This document shows, one piece after another, positions 19,794 through 28,442 of a stretch of 59,577 nt of DNA. Under the pieces are notes generated by a model. It had not been told where the DNA came from, ran no database searches, and was given only the letters and a program-made list of their open reading frames with translations. This DNA comes from Candidatus Nanopelagicales bacterium (lineage in GTDB: Bacteria > Actinomycetota > Actinomycetes > S36-B12 > CAIYMF01): NCBI GenBank assembly GCA_025456015.1, contig JALOLK010000005.1:1-59577 (forward strand), read 5' to 3'. Position numbers and translations under genes: made by a program. Every line of letters begins with the position of its first letter. The stretch's first letter is position 1.

Positions 19794-21110
19794 TCAGGCC
19801 GGCGCCAGATGCGCCACACACTCGACGTGGTGGGTGGTGGGGAACAGGTCCAGCCCGACGAGCTCGACCAGCCGATAGCCCGATGCCGAGATGGCGGCGA
19901 GGTCGCGGGCCAGCGCCACCGGATCGCAGGCGACGTAGGCGATCGCGCGCGGCCGGGCGGCGGCCACGGCCTCGACCACGGCTGGTCCGGCTCCGGCACG
20001 CGGCGGGTCGAGCACCACCAGGTCGACGCCGTCGAGGGCGCCCCGCCGGCCCACCCAGCGGTCGACCGGCGCCCGCACCACGTCGACGGCCGGCGCCTGC
20101 GCGCTCGTGGCATCCCCGGTGCGGATTGCCTGCCGCTGGGATGACGCAGGCGGATCGGAGGCGGCGTTGCGCCCGGCCAGCTCGCACGCCCGACGATCGC
20201 CCTCCACCAGGGTCACGCGCAGCGCGCCGTGGAGCGGGGCCGCCAGGCTCAGCCCGAAGAGCCCGACGCCGGCGTAGAGGTCGACCAGCCGCTCCCCCGG
20301 CGCCGGCGCGAGCATGCGCCGCACGTGCCCCACCAGGGCGTCGGCGGCACCGGGGTGCACCTGCCAGAACCCGTCCGCGGCGACCTGCCACGGCCGGCCG
20401 GCCGCCCACTCGACGACGGTGGGCACCTCGCCCTCGCCGCCCGGCGAGCCGGCGCCCACGGCACGGGCACCTGCGCCAGCCGCGGCCCGGCTCGCCCCAG
20501 CCCGGCCCTGCACCGGGTCCCCCACCCGGACGTGCGCCGACGGCGGGCCCTGCGCGGGAGCGACGAAGCCGACCCGAGCACCGGGCGGCCAGGCCCGCTC
20601 GAGCAGGCCCACGGGGGCCAGGGCCGGATGCAGCTGCGGGCAGGTGCCGCCGGCCACGACCGCGTGGGACCGGGGCGCGCGGAACCCGGCTCGGCCGTCC
20701 ACCCCCACGGCCAGCGCGCCCCGCGTGCGCCAGCCCAGGCCGTCGTCGCGCCCCGGCTGGCCCGGATCGGCGACGGCTGCCACGGCGAAGGACGCCGGCA
20801 GCGTGATCCCCGCGAAGCGCTCGAGCGCCTCGCGCACGACCGCCGTCTTCAGCGCGCGCGATGCCTCGGGCGTGGCGTGCTGCCAGTCGCAGCCTCCGCA
20901 CGACGCGGCCACCGGGCAGGGGGGCTCGCGCCGGCCGGGCGCGGCCTCGAGGACCTCGACGGCGTCCGCCCGCAGGAAGCGGCCGCGTCGCCCCACCTCG
21001 GTGACCTCCACGACGACCCGTTCACCGGGCAGCGCGTGGCGCACGAACAGCACCCGGCCGGCGGCTCGGGCCACGCAGTGCCCGCCGTGGGCCACGGCGC
21101 CGACCGTCAC
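19794..21110 (-). CDS. RumA/TrmA-type RNA (uracil-5) methyltransferase with TRAM domain
   Basis: SAM-dependent 5-methyluridine methyltransferase for rRNA or tRNA; it corresponds in position to M. tuberculosis Rv2689c. The TRAM RNA-binding domain (AHGGHCVARAAG, RHALPGERV) is followed by [4Fe-4S] cysteines in CPVAASCGGCDWQH. Then come the SAM motif DLYAGVGLFGLSL, DPPRAGAGP, and the catalytic cysteine in YVACDP. The start is uncertain. GTG 21110 is the first ordinary start codon but clips the first TRAM strand. In-frame coding sequence continues upstream to an ATA at 21224 that overlaps the APC stop (ATAG) and has no intervening ATG, GTG, TTG or CTG. The next usable start, 21440, lies deep inside the APC gene. 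Confidence 0.88.
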   Translation of the reverse strand: MTVGAVAHGGHCVARAAGRVLFVRHALPGERVVVEVTEVGRRGRFLRADAVEVLEAAPGRREPPCPVAASCGGCDWQHATPEASRALKTAVVREALERFAGITLPASFAVAAVADPGQPGRDDGLGWRTRGALAVGVDGRAGFRAPRSHAVVAGGTCPQLHPALAPVGLLERAWPPGARVGFVAPAQGPPSAHVRVGDPVQGRAGASRAAAGAGARAVGAGSPGGEGEVPTVVEWAAGRPWQVAADGFWQVHPGAADALVGHVRRMLAPAPGERLVDLYAGVGLFGLSLAAPLHGALRVTLVEGDRRACELAGRNAASDPPASSQRQAIRTGDATSAQAPAVDVVRAPVDRWVGRRGALDGVDLVVLDPPRAGAGPAVVEAVAAARPRAIAYVACDPVALARDLAAISASGYRLVELVGLDLFPTTHHVECVAHLAPA

Positions 21111-21220
21111 CTCGACCCGGTCGCCGACCCCGAGCGCCGGGCTGCTGCCGGGGCCAGGGCCAGCGGGATCGGGGCCCTGCGGCTCGGGCGGGCCGGCCCC
21201 CGGACGGTCGCCCGTGCCGG

Positions 21221-23248
21221 CTATGGCCGCGCCCCCTGCTCGCGGGCGACGTACTGCTCCGCGGTCTCCGCGTCCGGCTCCCCCCGGCGCAGCGCGCCCG
21301 GGGCCGCGATCTCGGGCTCGTCGGCGATCCGCTCGCTGGACAGCAGCTGCCAGGGCACGCTGACCACCATCACGCCGGGGGTGAACAGCAGGCGGGTCTT
21401 CAGGCGCAGCGCGCTCTGGTTGTGCAGCAGCTGCTCCCACCAGTGGCCCACGACGTACTCGGGCACGTACACGGTCACCAGGTCGCGCGGCGAGGAGCGG
21501 CTCAGGCCGCGCACGTACTCCACGATCGGCCGGGTGATCTCGCGGTAGGGCGAGTCGAGCACCTTGAGCGCGACCGGGATGCGCCGGCGCTCCCAGTCCT
21601 GCGACAGCCGCCGGGTGCCCTCGTGGTCCACGTCGACCGTGACCGCCTCGAGCACGGTCGGGCGGGTGGCCCGGGCGTAGGCGAGCGCGCGCAGCGTCGG
21701 CTTGTGGATCTTCGACACCAGCACGATGGCGTGCACCCGGCTGGGCAGGGTCACGACCTCCTCGTCACCGGCGGCGAGCTCGAGGGAGACCTTGTCGTAG
21801 TGCTTGCGGATCGCCTGCATCACCAGGTAGATCAGCGGCATCGCGACGCACACGATCCACGCGCCGCGGGTGAACTTCGTGACCAGCACGATGATCAGGA
21901 CGCTGCCCGTCATCACGAAGCCGACGGCGTTGACCACCCGGGAGCGGCGCATGCGTGCGCGCTCGGCCGGATCGACCTCCGTGCGCAGGTGCCGGGTCCA
22001 GTGCCGGATCATGCCCAGCTGGCTCAGCGTGAAGGACACGAAGACGCCGAGGATGTACAGCTGGATGAGGGCCGAGACGTTGGCCTGGTAGACGTAGATG
22101 AGCAGGGCGGCCATCGCGGCCAGCGTGATGATGCCGTTGCTGAACGCCAGCCGGTCGCCGCGGGTGTGCAGCTGGCGCGGCAGGTAGCCGTCGCGGGCCA
22201 GGATCGAGCCGAGCACCGGGAACCCGTTGAACGCCGTGTTGGCCGCGAGCACGAGGATCAGGGCGGTGCTCGCCGCGACGAACACGGCCATCAGCGTGAA
22301 CTCCGAGAACACGGCGTTGGCCACCTGGACGATGACGGTCTTCTGGTCCTGGCCCTCCGGCAGGCCGATCAGCAGGTCGTTGGACTCGGCGATCTTCACC
22401 TGCGTCTCGATGGCCAGCCAGGTGATCCCGGCGAACATCGAGGTGGCGATCAGCCCCAGCAGGAGCAGGGTCGTGGCCGCATTGCGGCTCTTGGGCTTGC
22501 GGAACGCGGGGACCCCGTTGGAGATCGCCTCGATGCCGGTGAGCGCGGTCGTGCCCGAGGAGAACGCCCGGGCGACGAGGAACAGCAGCGCCAGGCCGGC
22601 GTAGCCCTGCTCGGCCTCGATCTGCCAGCCCGCGGACTCCGCGAGCAGCACGTCGCCGGACGCCAGGCGGATCGCCGCCCAGATGAGCATCGAGAAGATG
22701 CCGAAGATGAACAGGTACGTGGGGATCGCGAACGCCGTGCCCGACTCCCGCGCACCCCGCAGGTTCATGAGCGTCAGCAGCACGACCAGCCCGAGCGCGA
22801 TGGGGACCTTGTGCGCGCTGATGAACGGCACGGCCGAGGCCGCGTTGGCCACCGCCGAGGAGATCGACACCGCCACGGTCAGCACGTAGTCGACCATCAG
22901 CGCACTGGCGACGAAGACGCCGGCGCGCGGGCCCAGGTTCGTGGAGACCACCTCGTAGTCCCCGCCGCCCGAGGGGTAGGCGTGCACGTTCTGGCGGTAG
23001 GAGGTGACCACGACCATGAAGACGATGACGACGGCCGCCGCCACCCAGGGCGCCCACTGGAACAGCGCGAACCCGCCCAGCGAGAGGACCAGCAGGATCT
23101 CCTGCGTGGCGTACCCGTTGGACGACAGGGCGTCGGAGGCGAAGACCGGCAGCGCGATCCGCTTGGGCAGCAGGGTCTCGCCCAACTGGTTGGTGTGCAG
23201 CGCACGCCCGAACACCAGGCGCTTGACCGAATCGGAGAGAGACCCCAC
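21221..23248 (-). CDS. APC-superfamily amino-acid/cation permease with large cytosolic C-domain
   Basis: 675-residue membrane protein with about twelve hydrophobic helices followed by a soluble C-terminal region of about 190 residues (from RKHYDKVSLELAAG), corresponding to M. tuberculosis Rv2690c. Landmarks are LPVFASDALSSNGYATQEIL in the first helix region, YPSGGGDYEVV, TALTGIEAISNGVPAF and NTAFNGFPVLGSILARDGY. Substrate unknown. Its position beside two TrkA proteins suggests potassium or amino-acid uptake gated by nucleotide, but that is inference. GTG 23248 is chosen because TACCAT lies 8 nt upstream. It is divergent from ceoB; the methyltransferase gene follows with little or no gap. Confidence 0.9.
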   Translation of the reverse strand: MGSLSDSVKRLVFGRALHTNQLGETLLPKRIALPVFASDALSSNGYATQEILLVLSLGGFALFQWAPWVAAAVVIVFMVVVTSYRQNVHAYPSGGGDYEVVSTNLGPRAGVFVASALMVDYVLTVAVSISSAVANAASAVPFISAHKVPIALGLVVLLTLMNLRGARESGTAFAIPTYLFIFGIFSMLIWAAIRLASGDVLLAESAGWQIEAEQGYAGLALLFLVARAFSSGTTALTGIEAISNGVPAFRKPKSRNAATTLLLLGLIATSMFAGITWLAIETQVKIAESNDLLIGLPEGQDQKTVIVQVANAVFSEFTLMAVFVAASTALILVLAANTAFNGFPVLGSILARDGYLPRQLHTRGDRLAFSNGIITLAAMAALLIYVYQANVSALIQLYILGVFVSFTLSQLGMIRHWTRHLRTEVDPAERARMRRSRVVNAVGFVMTGSVLIIVLVTKFTRGAWIVCVAMPLIYLVMQAIRKHYDKVSLELAAGDEEVVTLPSRVHAIVLVSKIHKPTLRALAYARATRPTVLEAVTVDVDHEGTRRLSQDWERRRIPVALKVLDSPYREITRPIVEYVRGLSRSSPRDLVTVYVPEYVVGHWWEQLLHNQSALRLKTRLLFTPGVMVVSVPWQLLSSERIADEPEIAAPGALRRGEPDAETAEQYVAREQGARP

Positions 23249-23304
23249 GGAGGCGAATGGTACGCAGGGCGGTCCGTCGGACCGCACGTGTAGCGTTGCC
23301 ACCC
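23249..23304. promoter_or_regulatory. Compact divergent leaderless promoter APC permease / trkA pair
   Basis: Only 56 nt separate the two start codons. TACCAT (minus strand, 23262-23257) lies 8 nt before the permease GTG and TAGCGT (23291-23296) lies 8 nt before the TrkA GTG. The two -10 boxes are about 28 bp apart, so any upstream promoter elements must overlap and the genes are likely co-regulated. Confidence 0.55.
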
Positions 23305-23970
23305 GTGCACATCGTGATCCTGGGGTGCGGGCGTGTGGGCTCCGCCCTGGCCCACACCCTCGACCGCCAGGGGCACTCCGTGTCCATCGTCGACATGGAC
23401 CCCGAGGCGTTCCGCAAGCTGCACCCGGAGTTCGGTGGGAGCACCGTGGTCGGCGTCGGCTACGACCGGGACACCCTCATCGAGGCCGGCATCTCCCGGG
23501 CCCAGGCCTTCGCGGCGTGCTCCAGCGGCGACAACACGAACATCATCTCCGCACGGGTGGCCCGTGAGACCTTCGGCGTCGAGAACGTCGTGGCCCGTAT
23601 CTACGACCCCCGCCGCGCCGAGGTCTACCAGCGCCTGGGCATCCCCACGGTGGCCAGCGTGGCGTGGAGCACCGACCAGATGCTGCGCCGGCTGCTGCCG
23701 ATGGGCGCCCAGGAGGAGTGGACCGACCCCAGCGGCACCGTGGCGCTGGCCGAGATGCAGGTGCACCCCGACTGGTTCGGCCGGCTGGTGCACGACCTGC
23801 AGGACACCACCGGCGCCCGCATCGCCTTCCTCACACGGTTCGGGGCCGCGCTCCTGCCGACCCGCGAGACGGTCCTGCAGGACGGCGACATCGTGCACGT
23901 GCTGCTCATGCGCTCCGACGAGGACCGCGTGCAGGAGATCTTCCGCCAACCCCCGGAGGCCAACCGATGA
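23305..23970 (+). CDS. ceoB: TrkA-type potassium uptake regulatory protein (CeoB-like)
   Basis: 221 residues: an RCK/KTN N-terminal NAD(H)-binding Rossmann domain (HIVILGCGRVGSALAHTL, then the acidic strand end VSIVDMDP, and CSSGDNTNIISARVAR) followed by a C-terminal TrkA_C domain from about residue 140. TrkA subunits bind nucleotide and gate a Trk/Ktr-type potassium channel at the membrane. No channel subunit is adjacent unless the APC permease serves. GTG 23305 has TAGCGT 8 nt upstream. The stop overlaps the next start by ATGA, so the pair is coupled, as for ceoB-ceoC of M. tuberculosis. Confidence 0.93.
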   Translation: MHIVILGCGRVGSALAHTLDRQGHSVSIVDMDPEAFRKLHPEFGGSTVVGVGYDRDTLIEAGISRAQAFAACSSGDNTNIISARVARETFGVENVVARIYDPRRAEVYQRLGIPTVASVAWSTDQMLRRLLPMGAQEEWTDPSGTVALAEMQVHPDWFGRLVHDLQDTTGARIAFLTRFGAALLPTRETVLQDGDIVHVLLMRSDEDRVQEIFRQPPEANR

Positions 23971-24626
23971 GGGTCTGCATCGCCGGCGCCGGCAAGGTCG
24001 GCAAGGCCATCGCGCGCGAGCTGCTGACGAACGGGCACGAGGTCCTCATGATCGACAAGGACTCCGAGATCGCCCGGGTCGGGTCCGTCGAGGGCGCGCA
24101 CATGCTGTGCGCCGACGCGTGCGAGGTCTCCGCCCTCGAGGAGGCCCAGCTGCAGACCTGCCAGGTCGTCGTCTGCGCGACCGGCGACGACAAGGTGAAC
24201 CTCGTCGTGTCGCTGCTGGCCAAGACCGAGTTCGGGGTCCCGCGCGTGGTGGCCCGCGTGAACCACCCGAAGAACGAGTGGCTGTTCAACGAGGCGTGGG
24301 GCGTCGACGTGGCCGTGTCCACCCCGCAGATGCTCTCGGCCCTGGTCGAGGAGGCCGTGACGGTCGGCGACCTCGTGCGGCTGTTCACCTTCCGCCAGAG
24401 CAACGCCAACCTCGTGGAGCTGACGCTGGGCGCGGACTCCCCCGTCGTGGGCCGGCGCGTGGCCGACGTGGCCTGGCCGCCGGACACCGCGCTCGTGGCG
24501 ATCCTGCGCAGCGGCCAGGTGATCGCCCCCAGCCCCGATGACCCCCTGGAGACCGGCGACGAGCTGCTCTTCGTCTCCACGCCGGACCAGGAGACCGCGA
24601 TCGAGGACCTGCTCAGCCAGCACTGA
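23967..24626 (+). CDS. ceoC: TrkA-type potassium uptake regulatory protein (CeoC-like)
   Basis: 219-residue paralogue of the preceding gene. The N-terminal RCK Rossmann motif CIAGAGKVGKAIAREL is followed by VLMIDKDSEIA and CATGDDKVNLVVSLLAKTEF, with the C-terminal TrkA_C domain from about residue 135 (ELTLGADSPVVGRRVADV). It starts at ATG 23967, overlapping the ceoB stop by 4 nt. The two proteins probably form a heteromeric gating ring. It ends 46 nt before the 3' end of the converging DUF3159 gene, with a strong hairpin between. Confidence 0.93.
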   Translation: MRVCIAGAGKVGKAIARELLTNGHEVLMIDKDSEIARVGSVEGAHMLCADACEVSALEEAQLQTCQVVVCATGDDKVNLVVSLLAKTEFGVPRVVARVNHPKNEWLFNEAWGVDVAVSTPQMLSALVEEAVTVGDLVRLFTFRQSNANLVELTLGADSPVVGRRVADVAWPPDTALVAILRSGQVIAPSPDDPLETGDELLFVSTPDQETAIEDLLSQH

Positions 24627-24635
24627 CCCGCGCGC

Positions 24636-24656
24636 GGGGTGCCGCGGCGGCACCCC
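24636..24656. terminator. Hairpin between converging ceoC and DUF3159 genes
   Basis: GGGGTGCC and GGCACCCC form a perfect 8-bp stem around a 5-nt loop (GCGGC) in a 46-nt gap between converging 3' ends. There is no U-tract, as is common for actinobacterial terminators. Probably bidirectional. Confidence 0.6.
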
Positions 24657-24672
24657 CGACCCGCGTCCGGGG

Positions 24673-25422
24673 TCAGCCCGCCTCGGGCTCCGGGCGGCGA
24701 TCGAGGCCCTCGACGAGCACCTCGGCCTCGCTGGCCCGCGCGTCGGCCCGGGCCAGCACCGGGTGCAGGACGCGGTAGGTGAGGTACGCGGCCAGCAGGA
24801 ACATGGGCCAGCCCATGAGCAGGCGGGCCGCGCCGAGCAGGCCCACCGCCCCGGCCAGGTACAGCGGCACCTGCACGACCAGGCGCAGCCCGAACATCGC
24901 CACCCAGATCCAGGAGGCGGTCAGGTACGCCACGTACTGCGGGCGGTCGGCCCGCCAGCCCGTGGCATCGCCGCGGAAGTAGCCCACGATCAGGCCCATG
25001 AGCGGCCACCGCACGAGGATCGAGACCAGGTAGGCCCCGCCGTAGGCGATGTTGATGAGGATGCCGGTGAGGAAGTAGTTGGCCGCATCGCCGGTGCGCT
25101 CGGCCACGAAGGCGGAGATGACCACGCCCACGAAGCCGGCCAGCACCTGCTGCAGCGGCTCCCGGCGGAGCAGCCGCACCAGGGCGATGACCACCCCGGA
25201 GGCCACGGCGGCCACCAGGGACGGGCGCAGCTGCTGGCCGGTCACGATGTACGCGACGACGAACACGGCGGTCGGGACGCCGGAGTCGATCAGGCCGCGC
25301 CAGCCGCCGATGGCCTGGTCGAGCAGCTTGCGGTCGACGCCGATCGACGCCACGGCCGGCTCGGGCGCGTGCTGGGCGCCGGAGGCGGGCTCGTGCTCCG
25401 GCGGCACGGCTGGGCCGCTCAC
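24673..25422 (-). CDS. DUF3159 integral membrane protein
   Basis: 249 residues with about six hydrophobic segments after a hydrophilic N-terminus of ~35 residues, matching the actinobacterial DUF3159 family (Rv2693c position). The family core includes IGGWRGLIDSGVPTAVFVVA near the start, FLTGILINIAYGGAYLVSIL and RPLMGL-like RWPLMGLIVGYF. It resembles intracellular-septation-type membrane proteins in layout, but no function is established. GTG 25422 is chosen because its GTGA overlaps the stop of the OB-fold gene, giving coupling; the track start at 25683 lies inside that gene. Confidence 0.88.
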   Translation of the reverse strand: MSGPAVPPEHEPASGAQHAPEPAVASIGVDRKLLDQAIGGWRGLIDSGVPTAVFVVAYIVTGQQLRPSLVAAVASGVVIALVRLLRREPLQQVLAGFVGVVISAFVAERTGDAANYFLTGILINIAYGGAYLVSILVRWPLMGLIVGYFRGDATGWRADRPQYVAYLTASWIWVAMFGLRLVVQVPLYLAGAVGLLGAARLLMGWPMFLLAAYLTYRVLHPVLARADARASEAEVLVEGLDRRPEPEAG

Positions 25423-25844
25423 GTCGTGCCCCGCGAGGAGGGCCGCAGCTCGTAGCGGGGGTTGAAGATGGTGGGTCGGTCGGTGTTGCCGGTGATGCGC
25501 CCGTGCACGACGATCCGCCGGCCCGGCTCGATGCCGTGGATGCGCCGCCGGCCGAGCCAGACCACCATGAGCCGGCCCGAGCCGTCGAACAGCTCGGCCT
25601 CGACCGCGGGGACGCCCTCGCGGGGGCGCAGGGTGACCGAGCGCAGCACCCCGGCCACGGTGGCCGGCGTCCCGGCGCAGCACTGCTCGATCGGCGTGGC
25701 GCCCTCGTCACGCACGCCCAGCTGGAGCGCCTCGGCGTGCGCGGCCTCCTTGGTCTGGGTCAGGGCGGCGGTCATCCGCTGCCACGGACCACGCCGGGGC
25801 GGGCGCGCCACGGCGTCGGCGGGCCGGTCCGCGGTGGTGGGCAT
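25419..25844 (-). CDS. OB-fold nucleic-acid-binding domain protein
   Basis: 141 residues, corresponding to M. tuberculosis Rv2694c. An N-terminal helix (MTAALTQTKEAAHAEALQLG) precedes an OB-fold stretch with VAGVLRSVTLRP, AELFDGSGRLMVVWLGRR and GIEPGRRIVVHGRI, the pattern of RecG/RecJ-like OB domains that bind single-stranded nucleic acid. It has no catalytic domain, so it is likely an accessory binder. Start ATG 25844 has TACGCT 7 nt upstream, suggesting a leaderless transcript and a promoter inside the cluster. It is coupled to DUF3159 downstream by GTGA. Confidence 0.86.
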   Translation of the reverse strand: MPTTADRPADAVARPPRRGPWQRMTAALTQTKEAAHAEALQLGVRDEGATPIEQCCAGTPATVAGVLRSVTLRPREGVPAVEAELFDGSGRLMVVWLGRRRIHGIEPGRRIVVHGRITGNTDRPTIFNPRYELRPSSRGTT

Positions 25845-25872
25845 GGGGGCCAGCGTACCGGGGCGGGGCCCG

Positions 25873-26766
25873 TCAGCGGATCTCCGTGATCTCGGGCCCG
25901 CGCTCGAACGGGTCGATGCCGGCGAACCGGCTGGGCGCCTCGTCACCGTCGTCGTCGAGGTCCTCGGACGGCGGCGCGCCCTCGGGATCGATGTCCGCGG
26001 GTCGATCGTCCTGCGGCCCCTCGCCCTCGGCGGGCAGGTCGGCGGCCTCGGCCATGCCCGCCGGCGGCTGCTCGGGCAGCCGCAAGGGCAGCGGGTCGCG
26101 GGGGGCCATGGCCTCGGACCCCCGCACCACGATGGTCTGGCGGACCAGCGCATGCAGCACGTCGTCGGGGTCGGGCTCCACGGCCGCGCGGCCGAGGAAG
26201 ACCGCGCGCAGGAACCAGCGTGGGCCGTCGATGCCCGTGAAGCGCAGGGCCTGGAGCACCTGCTGGCCGTCCGGCGTGCGCCCGGGGACGATCGCGCGGA
26301 CCTCGGGGCCGAACGGGCCCTCGTGCTCGGTGACCTTCGCCTGCGGGTTGCCGGCCAGCTCCGCGAGCATCTCCTCGCGCAGCTCGTCCCACAGGCCCTC
26401 GGAGCGCGGGGCCGCGAACGCCTGGAGCTGCACGCCGGCATCGGTGAGCACGGCAGTCACCGCCCGGACGTCGCCGGTGGACTGGTCAGCCTCCACCTGC
26501 ACGCCCACGCCGGGCAGGCCGGGGATCCGCAGGCTGCCAAGGTCGAGCCGGGGCAGGGACTGGTCGGCGCGATCGGCCTCGGACTCGTCGAAGGGGCCGT
26601 CCGGCCGGGCCGCGGAGGTGCCGCGCGTGCCCTCCGACTCGGCGTCGTCGCCCTCGAGGGCCTCGTCGTCGAGCTCGGCCCCATCGGCGGCCAGCTCGTC
26701 GGCCAGGTCGTCGCGCGGCTCGTCGACCGCCTCGTCACGGGCGGAGCGGCGGCGGAACAGGGCCAT
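25873..26766 (-). CDS. DUF3710 domain protein
   Basis: 297 residues, matching the actinobacterial DUF3710 family (Rv2696c position). The N-terminal ~70 residues and C-terminal ~60 residues are acidic and low-complexity. The folded core runs from LDLGSLRIPGLPGVGVQVE to about DVLHALVRQTIVVRGSEAM, with LWDELREEMLAEL and RWFLRAVFLGRAA as recognisable parts. No enzyme motif was seen and the function is unknown. ATG 26766 has GGAGG 8 nt upstream. It lies 32 nt after dut on the same strand and is probably cotranscribed with it. Confidence 0.9.
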   Translation of the reverse strand: MALFRRRSARDEAVDEPRDDLADELAADGAELDDEALEGDDAESEGTRGTSAARPDGPFDESEADRADQSLPRLDLGSLRIPGLPGVGVQVEADQSTGDVRAVTAVLTDAGVQLQAFAAPRSEGLWDELREEMLAELAGNPQAKVTEHEGPFGPEVRAIVPGRTPDGQQVLQALRFTGIDGPRWFLRAVFLGRAAVEPDPDDVLHALVRQTIVVRGSEAMAPRDPLPLRLPEQPPAGMAEAADLPAEGEGPQDDRPADIDPEGAPPSEDLDDDGDEAPSRFAGIDPFERGPEITEIR

Positions 26767-26798
26767 GGGGGCCTCCGGGATCGGGGACGCGAACCGGC

Positions 26799-27335
26799 TC
26801 AGGCTACCCCGCCGGTGCTGCCGGCAGCACCGGGCGCGGGATCGGGTGGGGCAGGGGCCGCGGCTGCCGACGCGCCGGTCGCGGCGTGGCCCCCGGTCGA
26901 CCCGAACCCGCCGGTGCCCCGGCTGGTGCCCGGCAGCTGGGCCACCTCGTGGAAGCGCGCGGTGGCCACCGGCTGCACGACGAGCTGGGCGATCCGGTCC
27001 CCGCGACGGAAGGTGACCGGCTCGTGCGGGTCGAGGTTGATCACGCTCACCTTGACCTCGCCGCGGTAGCCGGCGTCCACCGTGCCGGGGGCGTTCACGA
27101 GGGACACCCCGTGCCGGGTGGCCAGGCCGCTGCGGGGGTGCACGAACGCGGCGTAGCCCGGCGGCAGCGCGATGGCGATGCCCGTGGGCAGCAGGGCCCG
27201 CTCCCCCGGTGCCAGCGTGGCGTCGACCGTGGTCACCAGGTCCGCCCCCGCGTCGCCTGGGTGCTCGTAGGCCGGCAGGGCCACGTCCGGGTCCAGCCGG
27301 GTGATGAGCACGTCCACCGGCCCGGGCCAGCTCAT
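26799..27335 (-). CDS. dut: Deoxyuridine 5'-triphosphate nucleotidohydrolase
   Basis: Homotrimeric dUTPase that hydrolyses dUTP to dUMP and pyrophosphate, keeping uracil out of DNA and supplying dUMP for thymidylate. The five family motifs are visible in 178 residues: [44 protein letters not shown] and the glycine-rich C-terminal arm [11 protein letters not shown] Pro/Ala-rich tail of about 25 residues follows motif V and looks dispensable. Start ATG 27335 overlaps the thioesterase stop (ATGA). Confidence 0.97.
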   Translation of the reverse strand: MSWPGPVDVLITRLDPDVALPAYEHPGDAGADLVTTVDATLAPGERALLPTGIAIALPPGYAAFVHPRSGLATRHGVSLVNAPGTVDAGYRGEVKVSVINLDPHEPVTFRRGDRIAQLVVQPVATARFHEVAQLPGTSRGTGGFGSTGGHAATGASAAAAPAPPDPAPGAAGSTGGVA

Positions 27336-27925
27336 GGGTTCATCTCCGCACGCGGGCCCGCGTCGCCGGACGCGATGGCAGCCGCCACCTCGTCGGCCCG
27401 CCCGTGGGTGCGGAAGTGCCCGACCGGCACCTGGATGAACAGCGCCGAGGCCGTGACCGCGATGGGCCCCTCGGCGCCGAGCCGCCCGATCGCGGCGGTG
27501 TAGACCTTGCGCCGGTCCTGCCCGACGATGCGGGCGTCGAGCACCAGGTCGGCCCCCACCGGGACGGGCCGCACGAAGTTGGTCTCCAGCCGGGCCGTCA
27601 CGGCCGGCTGCATGAGCAGCCAGTTCAGCGCCCCGAGCGCCTCGTCGATGGCGGCGGTGAGCAGCCCGCCGTGCGCCAGGCCGGGCGCCCCCTGGTGCAT
27701 CGGGCCGACCTCGAGGCTGGCCCGCAGGCTCAGGCCGGGGCCGGCGAAGACCTGCATGTGCAGCCCGCACGGATGGTCCACCCCGCACCCGAAGCAGTGC
27801 CGGTAGTGGGAGGTGATCTCCGCGCCGGGTGGCGCGGCCTCCGGGTGGCGCGGCGGGACCTCGGCGGTGGGGCCCGGCGTGGTCCCGGGGCCGATGGGCT
27901 GGGGGATCCGGGGGTCGTCGGCCAC
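27332..27925 (-). CDS. PaaI-type hot-dog thioesterase
   Basis: 197 residues. After a Pro-rich N-terminus come two cysteines in [13 protein letters not shown], then the hot-dog core with [17 protein letters not shown] (the HGG-containing helix typical of PaaI/YbgC-like enzymes) and [20 protein letters not shown]. Such proteins hydrolyse acyl-CoA thioesters; substrate unknown. GTG 27925 is chosen because TAGGGT lies 7 nt upstream and the ORF-track start lies beyond this promoter. It is the first gene of a dut/DUF3710 run and diverges from DUF3093. Confidence 0.85.
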   Translation of the reverse strand: MADDPRIPQPIGPGTTPGPTAEVPPRHPEAAPPGAEITSHYRHCFGCGVDHPCGLHMQVFAGPGLSLRASLEVGPMHQGAPGLAHGGLLTAAIDEALGALNWLLMQPAVTARLETNFVRPVPVGADLVLDARIVGQDRRKVYTAAIGRLGAEGPIAVTASALFIQVPVGHFRTHGRADEVAAAIASGDAGPRAEMNP

Positions 27926-27962
27926 GCACCCGACCCTACTGCCGGCCCCCGCAGGTGCGAGC

Positions 27963-28442
27963 ATGGCGCCCGTGCAGGCAGGCGGCGAGCAGGTGGTGGA
28001 GCGGCTCTGGCCGGGGCCCTGGTTCTGGGCGCTGGGCGTGGCTGGGGCGGGGGCGCTGGGCGTGGCGTACGGGGTGGCGCTCACCCCGCTGGCCGGGTGG
28101 CTGGTCGCGGCCCTGGGCACGCTCCTGACGGGTGTGCTCGGCGTGCGGCTGGCGGCACGGATCGCGGTGGGGCCCGAGGGCCTGTCGGCGGGACGCGCGC
28201 GGCTGCCGTGGGACTGCGCGGGGCGGGTGGTGGCCCTCGACCGCGAGGGCGCCCGCATGGCGCTGGGCCCGCAGGGGGATCCGAGTGCCTGGATGCTGCT
28301 GCGCCCCGGGGTGGGTCCGGGCGCCGTGGTCGTGGAGGTCATCGACCCGCAGGACCCGCACCGAACCTGGCTGCTGGCCACGAGGGACCCGCAACGACTG
28401 TCGCGCGCGATCGCCGCAGCCCGTGGCAGGCTGGCGCCATGA
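27963..28442 (+). CDS. DUF3093 membrane protein
   Basis: 159 residues, corresponding to M. tuberculosis Rv2698. Two hydrophobic helices (WFWALGVAGAGALGVAYGVA and the following LAGWLVAALGTLLTGV) precede a soluble domain ending in TRDPQRLSRAIAAARG. DPHRTWLLATRDP is characteristic of DUF3093. Function unknown. Its stop overlaps the DUF4235 start by ATGA. The promoter region shared with the divergent thioesterase gene is only about 37 nt. Confidence 0.88.
   Translation: MAPVQAGGEQVVERLWPGPWFWALGVAGAGALGVAYGVALTPLAGWLVAALGTLLTGVLGVRLAARIAVGPEGLSAGRARLPWDCAGRVVALDREGARMALGPQGDPSAWMLLRPGVGPGAVVVEVIDPQDPHRTWLLATRDPQRLSRAIAAARGRLAP

Noticed and set aside
21422-23293. 623-residue plus-strand frame antisense to the APC permease
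   Set aside because: Composition is a His/Arg/Gly/Asp mixture with no motif; the permease on the other strand has conserved transmembrane sequence.
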